From positions 62,001 through 126,000 of the forward strand of contig JAUHQD010000004.1 of the NCBI GenBank assembly GCA_030418115.1: 64,000 nt of DNA, read 5' to 3'. Positions 8,946-18,348 of this stretch are shown one piece after another. Under the pieces are notes generated by a model, which did not search any database, had not been told where the DNA came from, and worked only from the letters and a program-made list of their open reading frames with translations. The first letter of the stretch is position 1. Each line of letters starts with the position of its first letter. The DNA is from Alteromonadaceae bacterium BrNp21-10 (GTDB taxonomy: Bacteria; Pseudomonadota; Gammaproteobacteria; Enterobacterales; Alteromonadaceae). Position numbers and translations under genes: made by a program.

Positions 8946-9533
8946 ATGAAATATTTACAAAGTATTATTATTTTAAGCGCCGCAGCACTAGCTGGTTGTG
9001 GCGCCACATCTGGCGTAACCACTAAGCAAGAAGAACTGATTGCCCCTGATTGCGTGTTTACAGATGCTCCGCAACAAAAAGCACCTCTTTGGGTTTGTGA
9101 TGTACCCATCGAAGGATATGAGCTAACTGCCGTCGGTTTCTCCGAAAAGCGACCTACCGCTTCAATGACATCCACGTCAGCAAGAACTGATGCTGGTGTA
9201 AAGATGTCTGAGCATTTCGCCACTAGCGTTGCGGCCTTATTGAAAGAGTATCAAAAATCAGTTGAAACCGAAGACAAGTCTAAGTTTATTGTTGATACCG
9301 ATATGGTTAGAGAATCACTAACATCGATAACTTTATTTGGCACTAAAATCATTCGGAGCTTAACCAGTCCTACCAAGGGGCAATATGTAGTACTAGCGAT
9401 GGACAAGGCCACTTATGAAGCCAATGCGGAAAAAGCATTTGCTGCATTAAGTAATGATGACGCCAACATGCGCAAACTATTTAGTGATGAGAAAGCGCGT
9501 GAAAGACTCATGAGCTTAATCAAAGTTAAATAA
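8946..9533 (+). CDS. Small lipoprotein, LPP20-like
   Basis: ATG 8946 is chosen over ATG 8934 because a GGAG site at 8936-8939 lies 6 bp before it. The 195-residue product has a lipobox LAGC (Cys18). After it come APLWVCDVPIEG and the strand YELTAVGFSEK followed by a long helix; this W-x-C, aGxG-helix order is that of LPP20-type domains, as in the upstream protein at 6889. Two cysteines of the mature part (DCVFTD and WVCDVP) may pair. It is probably an outer-membrane-anchored partner of the CsgG/FlgT-like protein. Confidence 0.65.
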   Translation: MKYLQSIIILSAAALAGCGATSGVTTKQEELIAPDCVFTDAPQQKAPLWVCDVPIEGYELTAVGFSEKRPTASMTSTSARTDAGVKMSEHFATSVAALLKEYQKSVETEDKSKFIVDTDMVRESLTSITLFGTKIIRSLTSPTKGQYVVLAMDKATYEANAEKAFAALSNDDANMRKLFSDEKARERLMSLIKVK

Positions 9534-9550
9534 TTGAGAACTATGTGACC

Positions 9551-10945
9551 ATGCGTTATTTGAACTCTATTCTCTTCTTGTGTGTGCTATCTGCGAATCA
9601 GGCAGTTGCACAAGAGGAGAGTATTTTTGAGAAAATCCGTAAGAAGCAAACCAATACATCTTCCTCTTCAGTCAAGTTGACGGCGCAAGAAGAGCAATTC
9701 AAACAAGCTTATTTGCAGGAGCTGCAAAAGTTTACCGTACAATACATGCAAGAGTTTGCTCAGTTCAAAGCCGAATATAATCGCGAGTTAGCGGATTACC
9801 GCTCACGCTTATTAGCTCAATGGGGTGAAGTTGATATTAGCGATAACAATAAAGTAGTGAATTACCCCGATGAAGAAACTAAAGCAGCTGTAGATTTCGA
9901 AAAACAAGAAATCATTGTTAGCATTATTCATAATAAAAATGACAATGTTGATCTTAAAAAAGTCGCCGCTGCAATTGACAGTCTACGTCGAGTTAAACAG
10001 GGGGACATTACTCCTCAAACCGATGACAATAAAGAATCCAGCGTCGATATTATTGCAGAATATAGCGGCTCAAAAGTAATTCAAAAATCGGATGAATTAG
10101 TGGCTGATGCCAAACGAGAGCATGTGACTCCTGAGGTTTTACCGGCAGAAAAAGATAAAGAAACTGATATTTTAGATAAACAAGCTACGCAAGATGCTCG
10201 CCAATTAGACATTATTGGTGAAAATGCCAATATTTCCGAGGATGACGTTGCCACCGTCAAAGCCTCTGTTGCCAAATCCGCTGAGCAAAACAAAATACAG
10301 GCTCGTCAACGCCGAGAACAAGTCATCCAACAAAATGCCGAGAAACTTAAAGACAAACGCATTACTCGTTTCCGTATTCCAATCCAACCAAAATCAGAAC
10401 AAAAACGCATTGCTAGCGTAAAACCAGATGCTCAAAAATACGCAGATGCATGGCAGTTACCACTTGAGCTTATTATTGCCATTATTCACACCGAAAGTAG
10501 TTTTAACCCAATGGCTGTTTCCCACATTCCCGCTTATGGTCTAATGCAAATTGTGCCTTATTCTGCCGGCATCGATATTAATGACTTTTTATTTAAAAAG
10601 CGGGCGCCATTACAGCCAGATTATTTGTTCAACTCGCCACAGAATATTGAAGCGGGTGCGGCTTATCTACATATACTCGATAGCCGTTATTTATCCGCTA
10701 TCAGCCAACCCCAAAATCGCCTCTACTGCGTTATTGCCGCCTATAACACCGGTGCGGGTAATGTCGCAAAAGCCTTCTCTAAAGGTAAGGTAAAAAAATT
10801 AACTAAAGCCCTGGCTGAAAAGATTAATAATATGCAACCACAACAAGTATATGACACATTAATCAATAACTTACCCTATGAAGAAACCCAACGATACTTG
10901 AAAAAAGTCAAGCAACGGATGCAACATTACAAACAAATTATTTAA
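9551..10945 (+). CDS. MltC-like lytic murein transglycosylase
   Basis: A 464-residue exported protein (signal peptide about residues 1-20, ending VAQEES; GTG 9545 is a possible earlier start). Residues about 40-95 form a charged helical module ending in LAQWGE, like the N-terminal domain of MltC (DUF3393). A long charged, Asp/Lys/Glu-rich linker follows. The C-terminal SLT domain has the catalytic Glu in HTESSFNP near residue 315, then YGLMQIVP and AAYNTGAGNV. It should cleave the glycan chain of peptidoglycan in the periplasm, possibly opening the wall for an envelope complex. No lipobox is present, unlike E. coli MltC. It sits 17 bp after the small lipoprotein gene. Confidence 0.85.
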   Translation: MRYLNSILFLCVLSANQAVAQEESIFEKIRKKQTNTSSSSVKLTAQEEQFKQAYLQELQKFTVQYMQEFAQFKAEYNRELADYRSRLLAQWGEVDISDNNKVVNYPDEETKAAVDFEKQEIIVSIIHNKNDNVDLKKVAAAIDSLRRVKQGDITPQTDDNKESSVDIIAEYSGSKVIQKSDELVADAKREHVTPEVLPAEKDKETDILDKQATQDARQLDIIGENANISEDDVATVKASVAKSAEQNKIQARQRREQVIQQNAEKLKDKRITRFRIPIQPKSEQKRIASVKPDAQKYADAWQLPLELIIAIIHTESSFNPMAVSHIPAYGLMQIVPYSAGIDINDFLFKKRAPLQPDYLFNSPQNIEAGAAYLHILDSRYLSAISQPQNRLYCVIAAYNTGAGNVAKAFSKGKVKKLTKALAEKINNMQPQQVYDTLINNLPYEETQRYLKKVKQRMQHYKQII

Positions 10946-11021
10946 TCCAATTTAAACCAACAATTCACAGTCGTGATTTAAGCCGAACATTCAAATATAG
11001 AACATGAGTAAGGAACTTTTC

Positions 11022-12413
11022 ATGCGCCAATTCAATCATTTTATTACGTACTGTTGCTTATTGACCGTGACATCATTCAGCCAGCCACTCATAGCTGATG
11101 AAACTATTAATACAGTAGAAAAGTCATCCCCTAATCAGGTAAGTCAATATGGTTCTTTTGTTATTCAAAGCATATTGAAAGACATGGATCTGGAGTTAGC
11201 GGATAGTAGTAAAAAAAATATATTACCTAAGGAGGACAAAAAACAAACTAATAATGAGCCAGAACCTAAAAAGAAGGTAAGCGAACCGATTAATCCTAAA
11301 AAGCAGGCTGAAGACAACAAAAAGAATTTACCTGATAAAAAACCGCTCCCTCAAAAGCCTAAAAAAGAGAGCAACGAATATACCGACTTATATGGTGATT
11401 TCGACAATATAACCGACGAGTTCCAGCAAGATTATACGCAAACGTTGGATCAGTGGAATAAAGAATACGAAGATATTCTTGTAACCTGGGGAGTCGCGCG
11501 TAAAGAATACCGAAAAGAGGAAGAGAGTTTAGTCAGTCAAACGTATGACTTTAATCAGCTTGAATTTCCTCTTGAATCTGACTCAATGCAAAAGCAGTTA
11601 CTTACAACTAATCCATTGGACAACATGCAGCCCGGAGACTTCTATGTCATTCCTTATTCGATGACTATCGACATTCGCAATCAAAAACTACGGGGAACAT
11701 GTGCCGCCTTTGCGGGTGTTAGAGCCGTCGAGACGGTATTAAACCAAAATCATTCTCTACGCTCCTATTCATTAGATTTGTCAGAGCAACACTTTTACTG
11801 GTTAAGTAAACCCGAATGCAAATCTAAACCTTGCATAAAAGGCAGTAATCCGGAAGGTTCATTTTTTGATATTGGCTTTAATTATACAAAACGTGAGGGC
11901 TCACAAACATTGTTAAAGCTCGAAAATGCCTGTCCCTACGCTCCTTATGCAAATGAAAAGAACATGACCTATACGCCACTTAATCGTTGCAGCAGCCCTG
12001 GTTTATTCCGTTTGGGTCAGTTTAATCAATACCTGAAATTAGACAATCTAATCAGTGAATTGAATAAAAACCATCCTATCGCGGCGGGTTTTACATTAAC
12101 TAAAAGCTATCAGAAAACACGTGGACTTGTTCGTGCCAAGGATCCCGTTAACCTAGATAAAGCCAAAGGTAAACATGTTGCTGGTCATGCCATGCTTCTA
12201 ATTGGATATATAAAACTTCCTGAAAAATTATGGAAAGATGAAGGGCAGTATTGTGCGATTATGGCCAATAGCTGGGGGGTAGGATATGGTGTTGGAGGCT
12301 ATGCTTGCTTAACCGAACAATGGATGAAGAATAATCGCATGCCTCTTCCTAAAGACCGAACCCGAAGTTTATTGACTTCAGTCGAGTCGGTAGTGCTAGT
12401 CAATTCCAAGTAG
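11022..12413 (+). CDS. Papain-like (C1 family) cysteine protease with charged N-terminal region
   Basis: ATG 11022 is preferred to ATG 11004 because AGGA at 11011-11014 is well spaced from it and the product then starts with a signal peptide (cleavage near LIADE). Residues about 60-110 are a Lys/Pro-rich low-complexity stretch. A helical segment with EFQQDYTQTLDQWNKEYED and VTWG follows. The C1 protease domain has the full catalytic set: Gln221 and Cys227 in NQKLRGTCAAFAG, His389 in AGHAMLLIG and Asn416 in ANSWGVGYG. Papain-fold proteases are uncommon in such bacterial operons. It is probably the last gene of the exported block and acts in the periplasm or outside. The substrate is unknown. 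Confidence 0.8.
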   Translation: MRQFNHFITYCCLLTVTSFSQPLIADETINTVEKSSPNQVSQYGSFVIQSILKDMDLELADSSKKNILPKEDKKQTNNEPEPKKKVSEPINPKKQAEDNKKNLPDKKPLPQKPKKESNEYTDLYGDFDNITDEFQQDYTQTLDQWNKEYEDILVTWGVARKEYRKEEESLVSQTYDFNQLEFPLESDSMQKQLLTTNPLDNMQPGDFYVIPYSMTIDIRNQKLRGTCAAFAGVRAVETVLNQNHSLRSYSLDLSEQHFYWLSKPECKSKPCIKGSNPEGSFFDIGFNYTKREGSQTLLKLENACPYAPYANEKNMTYTPLNRCSSPGLFRLGQFNQYLKLDNLISELNKNHPIAAGFTLTKSYQKTRGLVRAKDPVNLDKAKGKHVAGHAMLLIGYIKLPEKLWKDEGQYCAIMANSWGVGYGVGGYACLTEQWMKNNRMPLPKDRTRSLLTSVESVVLVNSK

Positions 12414-12418
12414 CGTTA

Positions 12419-12458
12419 TCAATCCCAACCCTGTATCTAAAGACACGGTTGGGATTGA
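12419..12458 (+). terminator. Inverted repeat between convergent genes, probable terminator
   Basis: TCAATCCCAACC at 12419-12430 pairs with GGTTGGGATTGA at 12447-12458 (12 bp, 16-nt loop with 3 further inner pairs). It lies between the converging protease and prlC genes, so it may serve both. The U-run is poor on both strands. Confidence 0.55.
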
Positions 12459-12474
12459 ATCAAATAAGTCAAAT

Positions 12475-14514
12475 CTAAGCTGCAATCCCCGAATGTCGAA
12501 GCAGCGCATCCACTTTTGGCTCACGTCCTCTGAAGGCAATAAACAATTCCATTGGCTCTTTGCTGCCGCCCATTTCCAGAATATTAGTTAAGAACTCGTT
12601 TCCTACTTGCTCATTAAAGATACCTTCCTCTTCAAAGCGCGAGAAGGCATCTGAGGATAAAACCTCAGCCCATTTATAACTGTAGTAACCTGCGGCATAG
12701 CCTCCGGCAAAAATATGACCAAAACTGCATTGAAAACGGTTAAACGCTGGTGGTTTTAGTACTGAAACTTGATCGCGAACACGATCGAGCAACGCTTGCA
12801 CTTGTGGACCTTTGTTGGGGTCAAATTCATGATGCAACTGAAAATCAAACAGGCTGAATTCTAACTGGCGGATCATCTGCATCGCTGACTGAAAATTACG
12901 CGCGGCCATAACTTTGTCGAGCATCTCTTTGGGTAGCGGTTCACCACTTTGATAATGCCCTGAAATAAATGCCAACGCATCTTCTTGCCAGCACCAGTTT
13001 TCTAAAAACTGACTAGGCAATTCCACCGCGTCCCAAGCAACACCACTAATACCCGAAACCCCACCCACTTCAATTTTAGTCAGCATATGGTGAATACCAT
13101 GACCAAATTCATGGAACAACGTAATCACCTCGTCATGGGTGAATAATGCGGGGTCATCACCTACCGGCGGATTAAAATTACAGGTTAAATAGGCCACTGG
13201 ATATTGCAAACTACCATCTTGCTTGATGCGCTTGCCTAAGCATTCATCCATCCAGGCACCGCCACGTTTGTGCTCACGGGCATACAAATCCAAATAAAAA
13301 CTGCCACGTAACTCACCGTTTTTATCGGTAATGTCGAAAAAGCGCACGTCTGCATGCCACTTATCAATATCTAGTCGTTCAGTAACACTTACGCCGTACA
13401 AACGTTTAACCACTTCAAACAAACCACCGAGTACTTTGTTTTCTGGAAAATAAGGGCGCAGTTGCTCGTCAGATATGGCGTATTTTTGTTGTTTCAGCTT
13501 TTCACTGTAATAGGCGATATCCCATGCCTGAATATCGGTTACAGCATGCTGCTGTGCAGCAAAATCATAAATTTCCTGAAGATCTTGTTTTGCCTGCTCC
13601 CGCGAGCGCTCGCCCAAATCATTTAAAAAGCCCACTACCTGTTCTGGCGATTCCGCCATTTTGGTGCTCAACGAACGATGTGCGTAACTGTCAAAACCCA
13701 ATAATTGTGCTAACTCATGGCGTAAACTTAGGATTTCATCAATCAAAGGGCCGTTATCCCATTTACCGGCATTGGGTCCCAGTTCAGAGGCTCTGGTGGC
13801 ATAAGCTTCATACACTTGTTTACGTAATTGCTGATCATCGGCATACATCATTACCGGCAAATAGCTGGGAATATCCAAAGTAAATAACCAGCCTTCTAAG
13901 TCTTTGCTTTTTGCGGTTTGTGCCGCGGCGGCAATGGCCGATTCAGGTAAGCCCGCTAATTGAGTTTCATCTTCTACCAGCTTTTGCCAACCAATGGTGG
14001 CATCCATTACATTGTTACTGAACAGTGATGATAGCTCGGACATACGGCTCTGAATCTGAGCATAACGTTGCTTTTTATCATCATCTAAGGCGATCCCCGA
14101 CAAGGTAAAGTCGCGCAACGTATTAGTAATGACCTTTTGCTGCGCTTCATCTAACGTTGCGAACTCTTGGCTGTCATGAATGTGTTTATAGGCGTCGTAC
14201 AAGCCTTTATGTTGGCCAACATAAGTACCGTAATCTGACAGTAACGGTAAACAGGCATCATGAGCTTCACGCAATGGCTCTGAACTCACCACTGAATTCA
14301 TATGTGAAATAGGTGACCACAGCTTACTTAACTCATCATCTATCTCTTCAATTGGCACAACGAGGTTGTCCCAAGTGAAGGTTGGTTGTTGCAGTGACGT
14401 TTCTATTTGCTCCTTACAACGAGCAATGGATTTTTCAACGTCACTTTTGATGTTTGCAGGTTTGATTGTAGAGAATGTCGGTAATACAGCTGAATCTATT
14501 TGAGATATGCGCAT
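12475..14514 (-). CDS. prlC: Oligopeptidase A (M3 family zinc metallopeptidase)
   Basis: The start is placed at 14514, giving 679 residues, close to E. coli OpdA/PrlC; a start at 14589 would add 25 residues with no match to the family. The beginning LPTFSTIKPANI matches the family's N-terminal PxFxxIKPExV pattern. The zinc site HEFGHGIHH lies near residue 467, and the C-terminal FAGGYAAGYYSYKWAEVLS segment is typical of M3A peptidases. It degrades oligopeptides, including signal peptide fragments, in the cytoplasm. It is divergent from gorA, a neighbour pair common in gammaproteobacteria, and shares the 14515-14676 promoter region with it. Confidence 0.93.
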   Translation of the reverse strand: MRISQIDSAVLPTFSTIKPANIKSDVEKSIARCKEQIETSLQQPTFTWDNLVVPIEEIDDELSKLWSPISHMNSVVSSEPLREAHDACLPLLSDYGTYVGQHKGLYDAYKHIHDSQEFATLDEAQQKVITNTLRDFTLSGIALDDDKKQRYAQIQSRMSELSSLFSNNVMDATIGWQKLVEDETQLAGLPESAIAAAAQTAKSKDLEGWLFTLDIPSYLPVMMYADDQQLRKQVYEAYATRASELGPNAGKWDNGPLIDEILSLRHELAQLLGFDSYAHRSLSTKMAESPEQVVGFLNDLGERSREQAKQDLQEIYDFAAQQHAVTDIQAWDIAYYSEKLKQQKYAISDEQLRPYFPENKVLGGLFEVVKRLYGVSVTERLDIDKWHADVRFFDITDKNGELRGSFYLDLYAREHKRGGAWMDECLGKRIKQDGSLQYPVAYLTCNFNPPVGDDPALFTHDEVITLFHEFGHGIHHMLTKIEVGGVSGISGVAWDAVELPSQFLENWCWQEDALAFISGHYQSGEPLPKEMLDKVMAARNFQSAMQMIRQLEFSLFDFQLHHEFDPNKGPQVQALLDRVRDQVSVLKPPAFNRFQCSFGHIFAGGYAAGYYSYKWAEVLSSDAFSRFEEEGIFNEQVGNEFLTNILEMGGSKEPMELFIAFRGREPKVDALLRHSGIAA

Positions 14515-14676
14515 AGTAGTTTTTCTTTTTCTAGTCCTGTCATTTATGTAGAGATTGGGATGGTCTGATAAAACACAAGCATTAAACATTGTTAAATTAT
14601 GTTAGCTATCTACCCTTTACGTACCACCCCTAAATACTGTTAAACTTTAGAACAATCCCAATTAGCGAGAACAACA

Positions 14677-16023
14677 ATGACTCACTTTGATTATATTTGT
14701 ATCGGCGGCGGCAGTGGTGGCATTGCTTCTGCAAACCGCGCAGCCAAACATGGCAAAAAAGTAGCGATTATCGAAGCCAAACATATTGGCGGCACTTGTG
14801 TGAATGTTGGCTGCGTTCCTAAGAAAACGATGTGGTTTGGCGCACAGGTGGCGGAAGCCATTCACAAATATGCGCAAGATTATGGTTTTGATGTTGAAGT
14901 TAAAAAGTTCGACTGGCAACGTTTGGTGGCTAGCCGCCAAGCCTATATTGATCGGATCCATGCCTCTTATGATCGTTTATTAGGCAACAATAATGTCACC
15001 TTAATTAAAGGTTTTGCGCGTTTTATTAACGACAAAACCATTGAGGTTGACGGCCAACACTACACTGCCGATCATTTTACTATTGCCACCGGCGGCAGAC
15101 CAGTAGCACCTTCTATCCCCGGTGCTGAATATGGTATTGATTCCGACGGTTTTTTTGCTCTGAATGAGCAACCCAAAAGGGTATTAGTAGTTGGGGCCGG
15201 TTATATCGGTGTTGAACTTGCCGGCGTTATGCATTCATTAGGCAGTCAAACTTGGCTAGCAGTGAGAAAACAAGCGCCATTGCGTCACTTCGACCCAATA
15301 CTCAGCGAAACCTTAGTGGAAATAATGGCGGAAGACGGCCCCACCTTGCTCACAGAAAGTTCACCGACCGAAGTTATTAAGAATGCTGATGGTAGTTTAA
15401 CCATACACTTCTCAAACCAGAAATCAGTTGACGTTGATTGTCTGATTTGGGCCATTGGCCGTGAACCCGCCAATAACAATTTAGGCCTAGACACCGTTGG
15501 CGTTGAATTAGATGAGCGGGGTTACATCAAGGTCGATAAATTCCAAAACACCACCGCTAAAGGTATTTACGCTGTGGGTGATAACACCGGCCATATTGAA
15601 CTCACACCCGTCGCCGTAAAAGCGGGGCGCTTATTATCGGAACGCTTATTCAATGGCCAAACTCAAGCCCATATGGATTATACCAATATCCCCACCGTGG
15701 TCTTTAGTCATCCTGCGATTGGCACTATTGGTTTAACTGAACCAGAAGCCAGGGAGCAATATGGTGATGATAACGTTAAAGTCTATACCTCCGGATTTGC
15801 CGCGATGTATACCGCGATCACCCGCCATCGACAAATGACCAAAATGAAATTAGTTTGTGTCGGTGAGAACGAAAAAGTCGTTGGTTTACACGGGATTGGG
15901 TATGGCATGGATGAAATACTACAAGGGTTCGGTGTTGCCATTAAAATGGGGGCAACTAAAGCCGATTTCGATGCCTGCGTCGCCATTCATCCTACCAGCG
16001 CGGAAGAATTTGTTACTATGTAG
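14677..16023 (+). CDS. gorA: Glutathione-disulfide reductase
   Basis: A 448-residue flavoprotein of the pyridine nucleotide-disulfide oxidoreductase family. It has the FAD-binding GGGSGG motif at residues 10-15, the redox-active pair Cys41/Cys46 in [13 protein letters not shown], the NADPH-binding motif [12 protein letters not shown], and the C-terminal [11 protein letters not shown] with the active-site His438 and Glu443. It reduces oxidised glutathione with NADPH in the cytoplasm. The preceding divergent gene is prlC. A strong hairpin terminator follows. The GST gene at 17561 is near but not in the same unit. Confidence 0.95.
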   Translation: MTHFDYICIGGGSGGIASANRAAKHGKKVAIIEAKHIGGTCVNVGCVPKKTMWFGAQVAEAIHKYAQDYGFDVEVKKFDWQRLVASRQAYIDRIHASYDRLLGNNNVTLIKGFARFINDKTIEVDGQHYTADHFTIATGGRPVAPSIPGAEYGIDSDGFFALNEQPKRVLVVGAGYIGVELAGVMHSLGSQTWLAVRKQAPLRHFDPILSETLVEIMAEDGPTLLTESSPTEVIKNADGSLTIHFSNQKSVDVDCLIWAIGREPANNNLGLDTVGVELDERGYIKVDKFQNTTAKGIYAVGDNTGHIELTPVAVKAGRLLSERLFNGQTQAHMDYTNIPTVVFSHPAIGTIGLTEPEAREQYGDDNVKVYTSGFAAMYTAITRHRQMTKMKLVCVGENEKVVGLHGIGYGMDEILQGFGVAIKMGATKADFDACVAIHPTSAEEFVTM

Positions 16024-16060
16024 ACAAACTACTATTTGGTATTGGGTAACGTATTGTGAG

Positions 16061-16097
16061 CCGACTGATTTTTTGTATTTAGATCAGTCGGTTTTTT
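16061..16097 (+). terminator. Intrinsic terminator of gorA
   Basis: CCGACTGAT (16061-16069) pairs perfectly with ATCAGTCGG (16083-16091); a run of six T follows at 16092-16097. It lies 38 bp after the gorA stop. The T-run touches the last codon of the convergent lysR-type gene. Confidence 0.85.
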
Positions 16098-16969
16098 CAA
16101 TACGTATTCGGTTCAGTGAGGGCGGTAGCCAAATACTTCATGACTATTTTTATGCGCTCAACGTTACGTAAATCGGCATGGGTTAGGATCCACAATTGAT
16201 TTTCTTTTTGTGGTGAAAAGGTAAATAAGCGAACTAATCCAGGTTTAGCTAAATCATCGGGAAGCAACGCAATACCTTGGCCACTGTGAGCCAAACACGC
16301 CATAGCCACTAAATCATCGGTGCGTTGGCCGATGTTAAGTTCGACCTTATTATCCAACCAACTAAACACTGGATGGTTGCGTAATACACCCGTGGCGCCA
16401 ATTAATCGATGCTGTGAAAAATCATTTAAACCCTCTGCTCGTCCCTGCTTGGAAATATATTCCTCACTTGCATATACACCCCATTTAATCAGCCTAACTT
16501 GACGACCAACGAGATGATCGGGCGGTGCCGATGTAACGCGAATGGCAATATCAGCATGGCGATTGGTCATGTTGAGCTCTAAATTGGTTACCAATAACTC
16601 GATCTGAATGTCGGGGTAAAGCTCGTTTAAAGCGGCAATGTGATCGGGCAAGCAACTATAAGAAAAACTGCTAGGAGCGGTAATTCTCACCACGCCTTTT
16701 GGCTGTGTGTCTTTGCCCGCAATATGTCGTTCAATATCATCAAACAAATGAGAAACGTGCTGTGCTTGCACCAGTATTTCCTCACCCAATTCAGTGAGTT
16801 CATAACTGCCATTTAAGCGTTCAAAAACACGACCCACCTGTTCTTCAAAGTCGTTTAGTTGCCGATACACGGTGGAATGATTCAGCCCCAGCACTAACGC
16901 AGCACCGGTTAACGATTTACTTTGAGCGATGGCTAAAAATAACTTTAGAGCGTTCCAGTTCAAGGCCAT
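16097..16969 (-). CDS. LysR family transcriptional regulator
   Basis: A 290-residue LysR-type regulator. The winged helix-turn-helix covers about residues 5-62 (WNALKLFLAIAQSKSLTGAALVLGLNHSTVYRQL style), followed by the co-inducer-binding domain. The segment GVVRITAPSSFSYSCLP and the later GIALLPDDLA are typical of the CrgA-like LysR subgroup. It is divergent from the VOC/GST pair at 17115 and 17561, and its start lies 145 bp from the VOC start, so these genes are plausible targets. The effector is unknown. Confidence 0.85.
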   Translation of the reverse strand: MALNWNALKLFLAIAQSKSLTGAALVLGLNHSTVYRQLNDFEEQVGRVFERLNGSYELTELGEEILVQAQHVSHLFDDIERHIAGKDTQPKGVVRITAPSSFSYSCLPDHIAALNELYPDIQIELLVTNLELNMTNRHADIAIRVTSAPPDHLVGRQVRLIKWGVYASEEYISKQGRAEGLNDFSQHRLIGATGVLRNHPVFSWLDNKVELNIGQRTDDLVAMACLAHSGQGIALLPDDLAKPGLVRLFTFSPQKENQLWILTHADLRNVERIKIVMKYLATALTEPNTY

Positions 16970-17114
16970 ACATAGCTTGCAAATATGAAAATATGGAATG
17001 CATATTTACAAATTGCTTTCAATTCTGCAAATAACTATTCTGTTGTTCGTGATTTTAAACCTAACCGAAAGCTCGCTCTTTTGGCACATGACAAATAAAA
17101 AAGGAATAGTATTT

Positions 17115-17486
17115 ATGATTGGTTACATTACCGTCGGCACAAATAATTTTTCTCAAGCAGCTTCATTCTACGACTCATTGCTCAGTAAATTGGGGGCAAG
17201 TAGAACAATGGAAGCCGATGACTTCATTGCGTGGGGGAAATCCTCTGACACGCCGATGTTCTCTATACACAAACCCGCTGATGGCAAAGTTGCAACTGTC
17301 GGTAACGGCGTCATGATAGCGCTCCAAGCGGATAATAGTGAGCAAGTCGCGGCAGTATATCAACATGCTATAACTTTAGGCGCCAAGGATGAAGGCCAAC
17401 CAGGTCCCCGTGGCGATAGCGGTTTCTATGCGGCCTATTTCCGCGATCTCGATGGTAATAAACTTAATGCTCATTGTATGGGTTAG
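17115..17486 (+). CDS. VOC family (glyoxalase/bleomycin-resistance fold) protein
   Basis: ATG 17115 is chosen because AAGGA at 17101-17105 precedes it and the product then starts right at the first strand (MIGYITVGTNN), as VOC proteins do; an earlier ATG 16998 would add a spurious hydrophobic stretch. The 123-residue protein has the paired beta-alpha-beta-beta-beta pattern, with FYDSLLSKLG after the first strand and YAAYFRDLDGNKLNAH at the end, where the metal-binding Glu of the classic motif is replaced by Asn. The substrate is unknown. A hairpin follows the stop. Confidence 0.8.
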   Translation: MIGYITVGTNNFSQAASFYDSLLSKLGASRTMEADDFIAWGKSSDTPMFSIHKPADGKVATVGNGVMIALQADNSEQVAAVYQHAITLGAKDEGQPGPRGDSGFYAAYFRDLDGNKLNAHCMG

Positions 17487-17498
17487 CCCAGCAACACT

Positions 17499-17521
17499 CT
17501 GCTTGCCAAATCGGCAAGCAG
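17499..17521 (+). terminator. Hairpin after the VOC gene
   Basis: CTGCTTGCC (17499-17507) pairs with GGCAAGCAG (17513-17521), 9 bp with a 5-nt loop, followed by the short pyrimidine run TCTT. It is a weak intrinsic terminator candidate between the VOC and GST genes. Confidence 0.55.
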
Positions 17522-17560
17522 TCTTAACACCGCCTAAATTACACAATCAAAGGGTTCAAC

Positions 17561-18238
17561 ATGCATCAACCATCACGATTCCATCTTGTTGGCCATGTTA
17601 TCTGCCCCTACGTGCAACGAGTAGTGATCCTCTGCACTGAGAAGAAAATACCTTATAAAAGAACAGATATAGAGCTAGATAACAAACCTGAATGGTTATT
17701 AAAAATTTCGCCGACCGCCAAGGTGCCAGTACTTATTGAAAGTAACGCTACCGTTTTATTCGACTCCAACGTCATCTGTGAATATTTGGATGAAATATCG
17801 TCAGACTCACTTCATCCAAAAGATGTTACAGAAAAAGCCATCCATCGAGCATGGATTGCTTTTGCTACGGAAATTTTAGATTGCATCGCAAAAATTATTT
17901 ACCGAGATAATAGTTGTTCTTGCGTTAACAACTCCCTGAGAGAAATTACTAACAAACTTCAAATAGTTGAATCTGTGTTATCGGAAGGGGAGTTTTTCGC
18001 AGGGTGTCAGTTCCATTTAGTCGATGCCGTCTACGCCACTCTATTTCGCTACTTTGATATTCTGGGGTCATTAACAACCTTGGAGTTATTTTCTGGGGTT
18101 CCTAGAATAAGGCAATGGAGCGAAGCACTGCTTGATAGGCCATCAGTTAAAAATGCGGTTCCATGCAACTATAACGAATTATTGATAACATTTATTAAAA
18201 AGCGGGACAGTTACATTTCTCAATTGGACTTTTCTTAA
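17561..18238 (+). CDS. Glutathione S-transferase family protein
   Basis: A 225-residue protein with the N-terminal thioredoxin-fold GST domain: HVICPYVQRVVILCTEKKI (CPYVQR at the active site), then KISPTAKVPVLI with the cis-Pro and DSNVICEYLDE, which holds the Ser/Asp that bind glutathione. The C-terminal helical domain follows from about residue 85. It resembles omega/zeta-like bacterial GSTs with an active-site Cys. It lies downstream of the VOC gene with a hairpin between them. It is cytoplasmic; its electrophilic substrate is unknown. Confidence 0.85.
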   Translation: MHQPSRFHLVGHVICPYVQRVVILCTEKKIPYKRTDIELDNKPEWLLKISPTAKVPVLIESNATVLFDSNVICEYLDEISSDSLHPKDVTEKAIHRAWIAFATEILDCIAKIIYRDNSCSCVNNSLREITNKLQIVESVLSEGEFFAGCQFHLVDAVYATLFRYFDILGSLTTLELFSGVPRIRQWSEALLDRPSVKNAVPCNYNELLITFIKKRDSYISQLDFS

Positions 18239-18348
18239 GTGGGTATTGAGGCGGGTCTAACATACCAATGACAGAACATTGATAATTCAGCTTCAATTCA
18301 GATTACTGATGTACTCTATTGATAAAACAGTGAGTTAAGGAATTTAGT

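Noticed and set aside
6018-12413. Reading the envelope block as a curli locus
   Set aside because: There are no CsgA/CsgB-like repeats, and the CsgG-like protein differs in its C-terminal part.
13524-13883. Open frame of 119 codons on the plus strand inside prlC
   Set aside because: It lies antisense to a conserved peptidase and has no family pattern, so it is a shadow frame.
16998-17114. Longer start of the VOC gene at ATG 16998
   Set aside because: It would add a hydrophobic stretch absent from the family and ignores the AAGGA site before 17115.
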